Of a stretch of 64,000 nt of DNA, positions 12,890 through 43,494 are shown in pieces (within the stretch, counting starts at the first letter, position 1; the number at the start of each line of letters is the position of its first letter). This DNA comes from Anthopleura xanthogrammica. Lineage: Eukaryota > Cnidaria > Anthozoa > Actiniaria > Actiniidae. The stretch spans positions 17,891,291 to 17,955,290 of the forward strand of contig OZ025206.1 of NCBI GenBank assembly GCA_964019055.1, read 5' to 3'. The translations under genes were made by a program, and so were the position numbers. The notes beneath the pieces are model-generated. The model was given only the letters and a program-made list of their open reading frames with translations. It did not search any database and was not told the origin of the DNA.

Positions 12890-13497
12890 TTCGGCAAAAA
12901 TCATTTATGAGCTAAAAAACAATTTTTAGACTCTCTTCCTGTCCTCTGACTAAGATCTAAGGTCTGAGTGATTTCCAATTGATTCCAGAGAAAAACAGGG
13001 CATTATTAAGCAACATCCAAAAATGAAATATTCTACCACCGTGTGTTCATCGAAAAATTCAATTTTGTGCCCATTTTAACAAAAATCATTTATGAGCGAG
13101 AAATATTTTTTAAACTCTCTTCCTCTCCTCTGACTAAGGTCTAAGTAATTTCCAATTGATTCAAGATAAAAACAGCCCATATTTAAATAAAATATTAAAA
13201 TGAATTTTTTTCCACCGCGCTGTCATTGAAAAATTCAATTTTGGCCCATTTTGGCAAAAATCATTTATGACCAAAAAAATTATTTTTTGACTAGCTCTCT
13301 TCCTGACCTGTGACTAAGATCTGAGTGATTTCCAATTGATTTCAGAGAAAAACAGGCCACATTTAAGCAAGATCCAAAAATAAGATTTCAGCTCAAATCA
13401 AGGGGGGTTTCAAAAATGGAATTGGCCCCCATGCCGCCATCATCACAAATTCAGATTTAGGCTGATTTCGGGAGGAAATCTTTTTCAGGTTCAACTG

Positions 13498-13557
<60 letters not shown>

Positions 13558-13620
13558 CCCTGACTTATCCCTGAGTGGTTTGCTATTCATTCTAGTCAAA
13601 TTCAGCACAAATCAAGGGAA
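12890..13620. repeat. Diverged tandem repeat of about 180 bp, about four copies, with a CT microsatellite
   Basis: The motif AAAATCATTTATGA recurs near 12900, 13085 and 13260. The block CTCTTCCT-GACTAAGATCT-GATTTCCAATTGATT follows each time. A fourth, weaker copy (CTCTGTTCCCTGACTTATCC, then GAGTGGTTTGCTATTCATT) follows the CT run. Copies differ by many substitutions and small indels, so the array is old. Confidence 0.65.
13501..13554. repeat. (CT)27 microsatellite
   Basis: A pure CT dinucleotide run of 54 bp. It sits where other copies of the surrounding 180-bp repeat have CTCTCTTCCT, so it probably grew from that seed. The reverse-strand frame of alternating Arg-Glu is an artefact. Confidence 0.9.
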
Positions 13621-13767
13621 GGTTCTAAAAATGGAATATTTAATGTATAATACCGCAATCCATCGGCATGGGAACCTTCAGAAAAATTTGACCAAACTTT
13701 AGTTTCATGTTTTCTTTTTTAAGTGCCACGCACCTACTGGCAAAATATACGTCTGATATTACTCTCT

Positions 13768-14052
13768 TCAAAAGAAAAGTTTAAAAAATGCCGTAGTAGG
13801 GCGTAGCTGTCGATCTATATACCAGCTCACAGGATAATCACGTAAAAATATCTCATGGTACACTTGTTTGATATTTTGACGGTAAAATACATTGCATGAT
13901 CTCATTTCTTCGAGATCATGCTGTTTTAAATTGTCATAGAGTTTAATGATTCCCTCGAACACTATAGATGGAGAAAATGGGTGCAAAAAATGGTGGAATT
14001 TATGTTCGAAGATGGTGTCGATCCGATTGCGTCTGATGAAACAAGACCACAC
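13768..14052 (-). pseudogene. Unrecognised minus-strand open frame, possibly a decayed exon
   Basis: The minus-strand frame reads protein-like text (EVWSCFIRRNRIDTIFEHKF, later EEMRSCNVFYRQNIKQVYHE, DYPVSWYIDRQLRP) with varied composition and no simple repeats. A related frame at about 14160-14300 (LYNLFFWHCKVLFHHDIFNT) ends at a GT donor. Joining the two meets a stop (TGA) and a frame conflict around 14075-14110. That suggests a broken gene or splicing I could not solve. I do not recognise a family. Confidence 0.25.
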
Positions 14053-16116
14053 CTCGTTTGGGTTAGCAGTGTTTCCAGTTCAATTAGCTCCAGAAAATCG
14101 AGCATAAATCTATGGCATATAAAAAGTTTAAAAAAAAAGGATATTTAAGGCTTAAGCTTACCTGGTAATTTGTTCTTCTTTAATGTTTGGCGAGTGTTGA
14201 AAATATCATGATGGAACAGTACCTTGCAATGCCAAAAAAACAAATTGTAGAGAAAAGATTTTGACTCCGAGTTGTGTAAGAGCTGCGATGACTGAAGTCA
14301 AATCAGAGAGCATCGATCGTACAGACCAAAAGCTTAAAACGTTAAAACTTTACTTCGTTGCTTCAAACTTTTGAGTTTGTGGACGAGCTTGTGTATACTT
14401 GTGCTACACTTGTGCCTTTCGCGAAGCCGTTGCGAACAAATCGGTTGTCACTCGCCAAAGTCCGACTAAAACAGCCGACTACGTTCAAGAGGGCGGGGTC
14501 GAGGGCGGATACTTAGGGAAAGTTAGTCTCCTGCAGCCGTTTTTAGGCTGCAGCGCTCGTTGCTTGACGACCCTAAAAACGGATGCGGGGGAGACTAGGG
14601 GAAAGTGTTGCTATCCTGGATTCCAGAGGGGGATTGTCTTTTGAAGGAGTCGCGAAGCTCACGGGAAACGAGTCGCGGAGCGTCGCTTAGGTCCTCGCAA
14701 AATACTCTCGTCGCTCCGCTCCTCGCAAAGACAAGGAACCCAGGCAAGTGCAGGTGTGGCAAGTGCAGGTGTGGCAAGTGCGGCATAAAAAATGTATGCC
14801 ATTTACGTCGTAAACTCGATTAAAAATTAAACCAGAAGAATGTTTTATGAGTGATTGAAAAGGACTTAGACACTAAGGAACGATAAATTGCGATATGTTT
14901 TACTGAAAATATTCAAGACAATGAATGAATGCAATGTACATCAAAGCACACAAAGCACTCTGGGAAACCGAGTCTACAAGAACTAGTTATCAGAAAAAAA
15001 ATACTCCATATAGATATAAATGTCGAATGAAATATTGTCAGAATTTTTAGAGGAGCCGAAAAACCGCAAGGACTCACATGGTTTTTGCTAGATATTCGAG
15101 CTCGTTCAAGTTTCCGTTTATAGTAATGAATCTTTATTGTCCTCTCTAAAAATATTAATCAAAACTATTTGAGGTTCAGTATATAGATGTTCGTAGGCCG
15201 TGTTTAAATTCATAGCATACTTTCGCTTCATTGTTCTGCTTTGCAGCCGTTCTTAGTGTCGGTCTCAAAATCCCTCCCCACTAACGGCTAAGCCAAAAAA
15301 GTGATTTAAATTCTTTCAATTTAAACCTAGCGTTCTTTAAGATTTCATTGAAAAACTCGCTTAGTAAGTCGATCAGTTTTCGAAATTGAAAACTTGTTGA
15401 AAGAATGCAGAGAATGCGGTTTAGATTTTTGTAATCAATTATTCATTTATTCCAGCTCTCTAAGTTTCAAAACAAACAGCGTATCTAGGGATCTTGAAGA
15501 AATGAACGGATACCATTGGTTTCTGGGTGTTTTATTTCTAATTCTTTATGATATTTAAGTAAAAACGGTGCAGTAGTTATAGATTTGCGTTCACCGGCGT
15601 TAATCGTTTAATAGAAGACTTTAAAGAATACAAAGTAAGTTTCATTAGGATTACTAGACTGGTAAACTAATTTTATTACTATTTTTATGTGATGTGTTTT
15701 TAAACATTGCTTAAAACTTACGATTAAGCTTTTTATATAAAAAAAATTTAGTACCTTGTTGAATGACTATAGCGTCATCTTGTATAACATTTACCTAGCA
15801 TGGATTTTCATAAATATGGTGAATCAACGCTTAGAAATATTTCTTTATTTTCTTACATTTTCACCTTACTCTACCATCACTTCCGACTTCCCTAGTTTTA
15901 TCCCTTCTGAACCTCCTGCTGATCTCTAACTGAGAACATGTGTACACAGCTAGCCTCTCGAGGTCATAAAAAAATTAATTTTATATTGTTTTGTTTTCTT
16001 GATATAAATATCAAGTTTTCCTTTTTAGATCCGTGCCGTTTTTTTGAAACTCTCCGCACATAAAACCAATAACAAAGAAAGTTTGAAAGCAAACTGGAAT
16101 CGTGAAGTCTTATAAC
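14053..16116. other. Mostly featureless DNA with small local repeats
   Basis: At about 14749-14782 a 15-bp unit (GGCAAGTGCAGGTGT) repeats about twice. The segment 14430-14750 is more G+C-rich and contains reciprocal CGCTCC/GGAGCG motifs. No exon could be supported. Confidence 0.3.
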
Positions 16117-16416
16117 ATGATTAACTCTCCGGTGGGCCGCAAGTGTGGTTCATCGAAAGCGGCCATTCAACACGAGAAGATCTCTGAGAAATCCCCAATA
16201 TCTCTGTTAAACCTCGGTGAAATCGGCTCAGACTTCGAGTCCGAATCTGATGACAGCCCAAGTGATCTTCCTCCTCGATTTGACGCGAGTCGGGTCACGA
16301 AGAAAAGGAAATATTCTCAGCTTGAACGCAAGGAGATCAGGCTCGCCTTGAAACGATTTCGAAATCTTTTAGAGAAAAAAAACTTTGGAATCCCTCGTAT
16401 TCGTTATGGAATAATG
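16117..16416 (+). CDS. Candidate first coding exon of an unidentified gene
   Basis: An ATG opens 100 codons that end at a consensus donor (ATG|GTAAGTG). The product starts MINSPVGRKCGSSKAAIQHE. An acidic stretch follows (GSDFESESDDSPSDLPPRF), then a very basic helix-like segment (SRVTKKRKYSQLERKEIRLA, LKRFRNLLEKKN). The composition looks like a real nuclear or cytosolic protein, and the codons are not repeat-derived. No downstream exon was found that joins in phase, and I recognise no family. Confidence 0.35.
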
Positions 16417-19400
16417 GTAAGTGTCATATAAAACATCTAAATATTGAAAAGAATGCATGGGAAAAGAGTCATCTTTTTCGAAAATGCCGTTCAACTCGTT
16501 CAACACAAGTTTCTTATTTGGAGTGGCGTTTTGATAATAGAGTACAAACACTAGACTCAAGAGTGCAATACTCTGCACTATTTAGCACTAAATAGTACTA
16601 TAATTGATTATACACAATAGAAAAACATAGAATAAGTGTTCGTACTACGAGTGATTTTTTATATTTCACTTCTCTGTTTTTCTACTCAAAGGTCACTGAG
16701 AATGTTTAGCCAAAGGTGGTCAGTAACGTTACAATTTTTTCAAGCTTTTTTATATATAGCTGAATTTTTTATTTTAGCAAAAATAAAGTGCCACTTTCCC
16801 CCTTTCCCTCTTAGCAATGTTGTTCTATAAAGTTTTCGAGCTTATGAAGTGTTTACCTGATAAAATGCATGCAAGACAACATAGCTACGGGAGGAGAGGG
16901 GGAACGGTCTCCCAGAGTCTAGGTGGCACATTGTATTTTGCAAGAGATTGTAGCTTTGCTAAATGCAGTCTTGTACCTACGAATGATTGTCAACGAAGTT
17001 GGCTAGAGTTTGAGGAGTTTTGAGTTTGTAACGGAAGTGCGTCATTTCTTTTGTTCTAAACAGGTTTGACTGGTTTACCCTCCATATAAGGAAGTGTACA
17101 TAGTTTCGTTGTGAGTTGTGAGTAATTATGTGGCCCGACGTCGGTGCGACGAATTGGCTGCTGCACATTGAATCCAATAGGTTTTTTCGTTCGACTTCTA
17201 AAAATTATCTAAATCTTCTAAAAAATTATCTAAATTTAAATCTCATCATTTTGTTGGCATAGTTAGATTTTCTTAAGAACAAACGCTAGGTGTCCATTAC
17301 TGATAAGTATGACTAGTTTGAATGTAATGACCAGTATACTTGCTCTTTACGCATGCGCAGAGAGAACCTAGGGGAATGCGCAAAATGATTGAAGTCGACT
17401 CTAAGCACCACTGAGATTTATTTGGAGGAAGTATTTACTTAACACCTAAATCAATAAAATCGGGTCCCTTTTTGGTATAGAATGTTTGATTATGTAGGGC
17501 GATGGAAGGTTTAAAAAATCTGCTCCATGCATACAAGAATACCAGCCACATGTGCTATTAGCCTCCCCTCCCATCTCCTCCCCTCTTTGCTCTGACGACG
17601 AAACTTTTCCGTCAATAACCTATATGTTATTTTACTTTTGAAATAATACTAGATGAGACTAAGATTAATTAAGTGACAGAATATAGTAGCCTGCTTACCA
17701 GTCGGGCTACGCGCAGGCAGGCTAGAATATGGCAAATATTTTTCAGGAAATGAGAGACAGATGAGGTGCATCAGTCGATAGATGGCGCGCGAGGCGAGTT
17801 GTGTGAATGGTGCCGTACGGTCCACATATGTACGTAAATATTGCACGTAGAACAGGACGGTTCTCCCGAACTACGAAAAACAAAAAGCATGCACAATGCG
17901 TTATTTCTATCCGGCAGAAGACCATTGAAGACCACTTGCATGACAGCTCCGTGAAAAACCCTACTGACGAATTAATGCGAATCTTTTTTATGTGCTTTCA
18001 GTAAAAAAAAAAAGCAAATGGCTGTCGATCTTGTTTTCACCCACTTTCCTCTATACTGAGTCCACTTTTCCCTTCGTTTCCCTTTTATGCATTGAATTGT
18101 CATGTATCGATTGAAGAGTATACAAAGGCCAGAAATACATAATAAGCTAGCTATCTATAGGAAAAGAGAAGGCTTCTAAAGAAAACAGCAGGAAAAGTAG
18201 AAGCAAGCTAACAATTCGCCAAAATATCATGTAGTTAAAAGCACCAGATTATATACAAGCTTTTAAAAGCTAAGACATGCCATGATTAAGGAAAATAGTC
18301 TATTCTATTCGTCAAACTAGCTCTTTTTCCTTTCACTCTCGCGGACGGGTATGTTATTTTTTTTAAATTGTATAGCTCAAGACTTTATTTATTCGAATCT
18401 ATTATAAACTAAGCCCTGTGCTTTTAGTTTTCTCTCAGCACCGTCATTAACTGATATATTAACTGAGACAAACAGGAACCTCATTATCAAGATGTCGTCA
18501 GTAAAGTAAACGAATACATATCCATCTGCGTTCAGTCTTTTATTCAAATTCAGACCTGCCATATACTGGTTGCTTTTTTGCTTTATTTTCCCATATACTC
18601 ATATATTTTACCATTTTTTTCTGGTGTACCAATATCTATAATTAAAGCTAACGGATTTTCCGTTCAGTGGAACGAGTTGTATTTTTACATCGCTTTTTAC
18701 GTGATTTTTTGACTGTTTCTCGTGGACAGGCTTCGAAGAAAAGCGAGGAAAATTTTCATGTCGTTAGTTTTACCTGTTTTCTTGGTTGGTTCACAGGAAA
18801 GTGGCCACTCACCAAGAGAGCATAAATATTTAAATATTTATGTTCTCTTGTACTCACTCAGTGTATGATAGACATGTAGAAAATCATGCCCGTGTTACTG
18901 AAAGTATATAGTATTTTTGTTTATGGCTACCAGCATGTGTGTACTACGAAATAATAGTATCTGTGTTCTGATACCATCAGCAAACATATTGTTGTTCAAC
19001 ATGTATCTCGAGGCAATCAATCAATCATGCAAATACTAACCGGCAGCTCTTTGAGAGATCAATTAATTAACAGAGAATTTATTCAAAGGGAGATAGATCA
19101 TCTTAATGTATCCATGGAATCTAGAAATGCAAAACAAAAAAATTTCGGCGGCGTATATATGCCATCAGAAGTACTCAGCCACTCTACAGGTGTACACCAG
19201 GCAACTTAAAAAGAGGATTTCTCGACAGCTAGATTTCGACTGATAGCCTAGATATTTGATTTTCCTGGCTTGAGGGCAGTTTTTTCTCGTCCAAAAGTGA
19301 GGATTACAGGAGTTTTCAATAATTGTCAATTAATTGACAATTTGTCACGAATTTTTTGGAATAAGACACCAGCCCTGTTGGGCGTGCGCGAAATCTTATG

Positions 19401-19483
19401 TTATGACCAAGTCCGTATTGAATCCTGAATGATCGAAAGGAGAATAATCTGACGGAAAGAACATTTTGGAAGAGTTTTGTGGT
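16417..19483. other. Non-coding stretch between two candidate exons
   Basis: A+T-rich with no supported exon. A perfect palindrome of about 36 bp (arms AAGAGAGCATAAATATTT and its near-complement) lies at about 18812-18847. A small hairpin with arms TAGCCTGC/GCAGGCTA-like is near 17690-17725. An AATTGTCAATTAATTGACAATT palindrome-like site is near 19320. Confidence 0.3.
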
Positions 19484-19696
19484 ATGGATCGTGGAAAATA
19501 CGAGGAGAGTAACCAGGGTTTATTTAGGTTTCGAAAGGCTCTCATAGCTGTTCGTTTTGTAGTAGCCCTGGTGGATTCATGTACATATCAGCCGTCAAAG
19601 TACAAAGCGTATTACCGCAATAGACTAACAAAGAAGCTACAAGCTGAAGAGTTAGCAATACAACAACTGTTGAACAAGTCAAGGTCGGATTTACAG
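19484..19696 (+). CDS. Candidate coding exon of an unidentified gene
   Basis: The frame from ATG 19484 gives 71 residues ending at CAG|GTACAT. It starts MDRGKYEESNQGLFRFRKAL and continues with a hydrophobic IAVRFVVALVD and a basic, helical C-terminal part (RNRLTKKLQAEELAIQQLLN). An in-frame TAA lies at 19445-19447, so this is either a first coding exon or an unrelated open frame. No family is recognised and no partner exon was found before 22.5 kb. Confidence 0.3.
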
Positions 19697-20788
19697 GTAC
19701 ATTTGGATTTTTGTTCAGACGACAACGTCAACTAATGTTTCTTTAGTCACTTTTAAAGCGATTTTTAACTAGATTTAAATAGATTTTCTTCCTAATGTGT
19801 GGGTTGTAGAGTTAACCTTTCATCTCTTAGCAAATAATATATTTTGCTGAAAGCCAACTTTCAAGAAAAATTCTCCAAAGCTCAGAAACACTGAATCATC
19901 TCCTTAGAAACATTTTACGGAGCGTTAAAAAAAATTCACTTATCTATATATTTTTTGAATTAAATGTTTGCTAGCATCGGTATCTAATGAACACGCGTTT
20001 TTTCCATTAGAAGATAAAACCAAAACTCACAGTGGATGTACGATATTAGCGTTTCTATTTCAGCTCTTTTATTGGAAAAACATCTGGCGCCATATTTTAG
20101 AAACAGGCCCGGGGAGACTTCCTAAAAATAAAGAGTCATTGAGTTTCGTCCAATTAATTAATTCCCCATATGACAACATCTTGAGGGCCAAAATAAAGGG
20201 AGCTTTTTACATAAACACAAGCCGGAACGATATAAGACAAACATCTCGAATAAGAACACTAATCAGCAGTGGATTTTGAAAGTAAAAACACAATTATTTT
20301 GAGACAATCGAGAGGGGAATTTTCAGTTGACTTTTAGACTTTATAGAAATTTGAGTAGCAAAAAATGAAAAATTCAAATTAATGTTCGCTCATTCATTGT
20401 TCAGTAATTGATCACCATCTTAAGATTTGCGTTCTCATATTTATTTTGAACACATTAAGATAAGAGTCGGGTGCCTAACGTTATTTAGTAGCGTGAGCGA
20501 TCCGCAGACTAGGAAACTCCTGACCAAGTCGCGCGCAATAGCGCGGCACGGCCGGCAACGCACCTTTATATTAAATTGCACTATTTTCACATTCATTTTC
20601 CCGTTTTAATTCTCTTTTTATTTTTCCCGTTTACTTGTATTTAAAGGACACTATCTTTGACTTATACTACAAACATTCAAGCACGGTTTTTATGATTTTT
20701 CTTATCATCGCCTTTATCTAAAGTGGGCTTCTGTAATATGATGAGTATGCTTTTGGTCCCTGGTTTGGTTGGTTCGGAATGGAACGAT

Positions 20789-21108
20789 CACTGGACCTAC
20801 TTGTCCTGGGTTTTCAGCGCCTTTAAAACTAATTCGGAAGTAAGTCGCATTATCATATGACCGTATTTCACTGTACGCGTGATTCTAAAAAAAACCTTTG
20901 GGGAAAATGTCGTCAGCAAAAAAAGTACGCTTTTCCGAAAAGTGTAATCACTGGACCTACTTGTCCTGGGTTTTCAGCGCCTTTAAAACTAATTTGGAAG
21001 TAAGTCGCATTATCATATGACCGTATTTCACTGTACGCGTGATTCTAAAAAAAACCTTTGGGGAAAATGTCGTCAGCAAAAAAAGTACTCTTTTCCGAAA
21101 AGTGTAAT
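20789..21108. repeat. Tandem duplication, 2 x 160 bp
   Basis: The segment beginning CACTGGACCTACTTGTCCTG repeats exactly 160 bp later (20789 and 20949). I saw only two mismatches (TTCGG/TTTGG and TACGC/TACTC). The near-identity means a recent duplication. Confidence 0.92.
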
Positions 21109-21234
21109 AATTTCCCGTTCGGACTCGCCGTTCGGACTCGCTGCCGTCAATCATGTAAAAACTACGCATTTTGATTCGCATTTATTAAAAACGCTTTGAA
21201 ATCGATTTTTTATATGTGGTCATATGATAAAATG

Positions 21235-21375
21235 CTTATTGACTGAGTTAAGGTCGGTCCGAACGGGAAAATATTTGGCTCTCGGTCCTTGGCACGGAAC
21301 TCGCTGCGCTCGTTCCGTACTTCAGGACCTCGAGCCAAATATTTTCCCGTTCGGACCTCCCACTCAGTCAATAAG
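21235..21375. mobile_element. Foldback element of 141 bp
   Basis: The arms CTTATTGACTGAG, then GTCCGAACGGGAAAATATTT, are mirrored by AAATATTTTCCCGTTCGGAC, then CTCAGTCAATAAG, around a GGCACGGAACTCGCTGCGCT centre. The same CCGTTCGGACTCG motif occurs at 21114-21140, suggesting a second fragment next to it. Confidence 0.75.
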
Positions 21376-22474
21376 TACATAAGATAGAAAAATGTATACA
21401 ACTTTCTTTTCCGTCAAACCGACTTTCATTCAAGCTTGCTTTTAACATATAGTTCGAGATCTTCTTCTTCTTCTTCTTCTTCTTTTTTTCTTTTTTTTTA
21501 AACCCTTTCAAAACTGATGATACTGACCAAGCAGGGGCAGATGTAGGGGGAGGGGGTGGATTGGGTGGATTGGGTGGATATCCATCCCCTCTTTAGGGGC
21601 ATTAACAATCAAAAATATGAATATTTTAAAGAAAATAAAACAACAAATCTGATTACATCTCGTAAATAATTCAATATGTGTTATATATGTGATCCTAAGG
21701 CGTCAATAAACACCGCGCTTGGGCGATTCACATTTCTGCATGGACTCTGATGGAGAATAGATACCTTGAAGGAGCTTTAAAAAAGATTATCCACCCCCCC
21801 CCCCCCCCCCCCCCCCTTCGTATAATCCTGGATCCGTCCCTGCCAAGTATGATTCTGATCGGCTGAAAAAAGAATATAGCGAACCGCTTGACCCAAAATA
21901 AGAAGTATTTAGTCAACATGCAGTTATGAATAATCGAAATGTGAATAATGAGGAAATATACGTATATTAATGGATTGTTGAATACATATTTACATTGATG
22001 CTAAGTAGGCCAATAGTGGGGACCAAAGGAGTGACAACCTGCCGCAGATATCGGCGATCGAGTAACTGTACCGTTCTGCATAAATCTTATGTTTAAAAGT
22101 GTCTTTTGTTAATACTCACTCTTTTGCAAAGGAAAAACAAAGAAATAATATAACAAAAGAAAGTAATGAATGGGATATAAAGCTGGCTTTTACCTATTTA
22201 AGTGTGATTTCAGTTTAGGAAATAATTATATTCAAGGACTGGCCGTATACGGAGCAGATGTCATACAACATCTAGGCTCAATATCTTTGAAACCCGGTAT
22301 AAGCATTATAATTGTTTCCTCTTAGTTTTTCATGGCAAGACGGGAAAAAAATTATTCATAATATTTTAAAAAAATTATTAAGGAGTTTTTTCTTAAAAAG
22401 GGCAAGAGTTCAGGCCGGACAGTCTCGATTCCCTGAACGATCGACAATCGATCGGGCCTTCACGAGTCCTTGGC

Positions 22475-22488
22475 GTTGCCATAGAAAC
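22475..22488 (+). promoter_or_regulatory. RFX X-box candidate upstream of the NME8-like gene
   Basis: GTTGCCATAGAAAC matches the RFX X-box pattern (GTTGCC, 2-nt spacer, then a GRAAC-like half site). It lies about 105 bp upstream of the start codon at 22593. X-boxes mark promoters of cilia genes in animals, and NME8 is a ciliary/axonemal protein, so site and gene fit each other. Binding itself is not shown. Confidence 0.6.
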
Positions 22489-22592
22489 GTTGTACTTTAT
22501 ACAAAAAATCCTGAAACGTTTTCCAAGTAGTTGGGTTGTACCTCGAATTTTTCTGTTTTCACCAGTATCTATGCTTTAGGAATCCATGAATC

Positions 22593-42372
<19,780 letters not shown>

Positions 42373-42688
42373 TTTGTCATGACTGTAGTTTTGTTTTGTT
42401 TTGTGTTATGGTAGCATATAATATGTTATAGCATTGAGTGAGATGGCTTCAATTCAGTCATCAGTATTTTAAAAAAGTGCATTGAATGTCTATTTTTGTG
42501 TGTGCACTTTGTACAATATTAGAATTAGTATTCACAATAATGAAATATGGTTTGTATTTATTTGTTCACCTTTATAACCATCATTCATAAACTGTACATA
42601 TGTCATTTCATAGATGTTCTTGTATAAATTCTTAAATAACAGGTTTTTACAAAAAATACAAAAAGCAAAAGAAAAAACTATTATATTT

Positions 42689-42694
42689 AATAAA
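42689..42694 (+). promoter_or_regulatory. Candidate polyadenylation signal of the NME8-like gene
   Basis: AATAAA lies about 315 bp after the stop codon at 42372, in A+T-rich sequence with downstream T-runs (TTTTTTATTTTATTG). No other strong hexamer was noted closer. Confidence 0.5.
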
Positions 42695-42812
42695 TGAATA
42701 TAAAAATACCTATCGTTTTTTATTTTATTGTCCTATCTGAACTTCTTTTGGACAAACCTAATACAATACTACGCTTCTCAGTTAAGCTTGGAACAACTGA
42801 AGTTTTGTCATG

Positions 42813-42984
42813 AAGTTTTGTCGTTGAAAAGTAAATGTTGTCAGGGGCAACGTCAAAAGAATTGAACCCTATAGTGTGGAAAAAATTCATGAGCTTAATT
42901 GCGGTGACATCAGTATCATGCTTGATTCCTATTGAATACTTTTGACATTGCCCCTAACAACATGTACTTTTCAACGACAAAACT
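42813..42984. mobile_element. Foldback MITE with arms of about 55 bp
   Basis: AAGTTTTGTCGTTGAAAAGT at the left mirrors ACTTTTCAACGACAAAACTT at the right. The arms continue inward (TGTTGTCAGGGGCAACGTCA / TGACATTGCCCCTAACAACA). It lies just past the NME8 polyadenylation region. Confidence 0.85.
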
Positions 42985-43494
42985 TTGTGTAGTGTAGTAT
43001 CCCATCTGGGCTCAGATTCCCATAGTCGTCCGTATTATCATTTATCAATAATAATGTTTGCAGTTTAGTGTAGTATTGTTGTATATTTTGAATATTTTGA
43101 TGCTGAAATGAAGTTAACCCTGAGTAGATAAGTCTGTAATTAAGGAACACAGTGATATTCTACAAATTCAAAAAGGGACTTTAATTTGCATTGATTATTC
43201 TTTTCATTTTTGGTGTTCATTTTGACACAACTGCTATTTAGGACCTAATATTTTTTGGCAACAGAATCAGTCTATGAAATACAGATTGATTTGGTGAGGG
43301 GAACTACATATCTTACAGCATTATCTCCAAGTCCTTTATAAGCTAAGCTTAAATCCATCTGTTTCATATGTCAATGTTCTTTTTCCCCCTGAAACAAAAT
43401 ATACACATTTGGTGCCTGTCATGGCTATACTTCTGTTTCTTTACGTTTACTTGGAGAAGCTGAATTTCTTTGTGTCAACGGATTGTTGAAGCTG

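Larger units (their letters stand above)
19697..22474. other. Repeat-containing intergenic DNA upstream of the NME8-like gene
   Basis: Contains the 160-bp duplication (20789-21108), a foldback element (21235-21375), a TTC run near 21463-21490 and a run of 23 C at 21794-21816. No exon was supported. Confidence 0.4.

Noticed and set aside
19968..20279. 103-codon plus-strand open frame
   Set aside because: No start context or partner exon. Composition is unremarkable and it could not be joined in phase to the exon at 19484-19696.
22312..22530. 72-codon frame just before the NME8 start
   Set aside because: It covers the promoter and X-box region and ends in a stop before the start codon; no family similarity.
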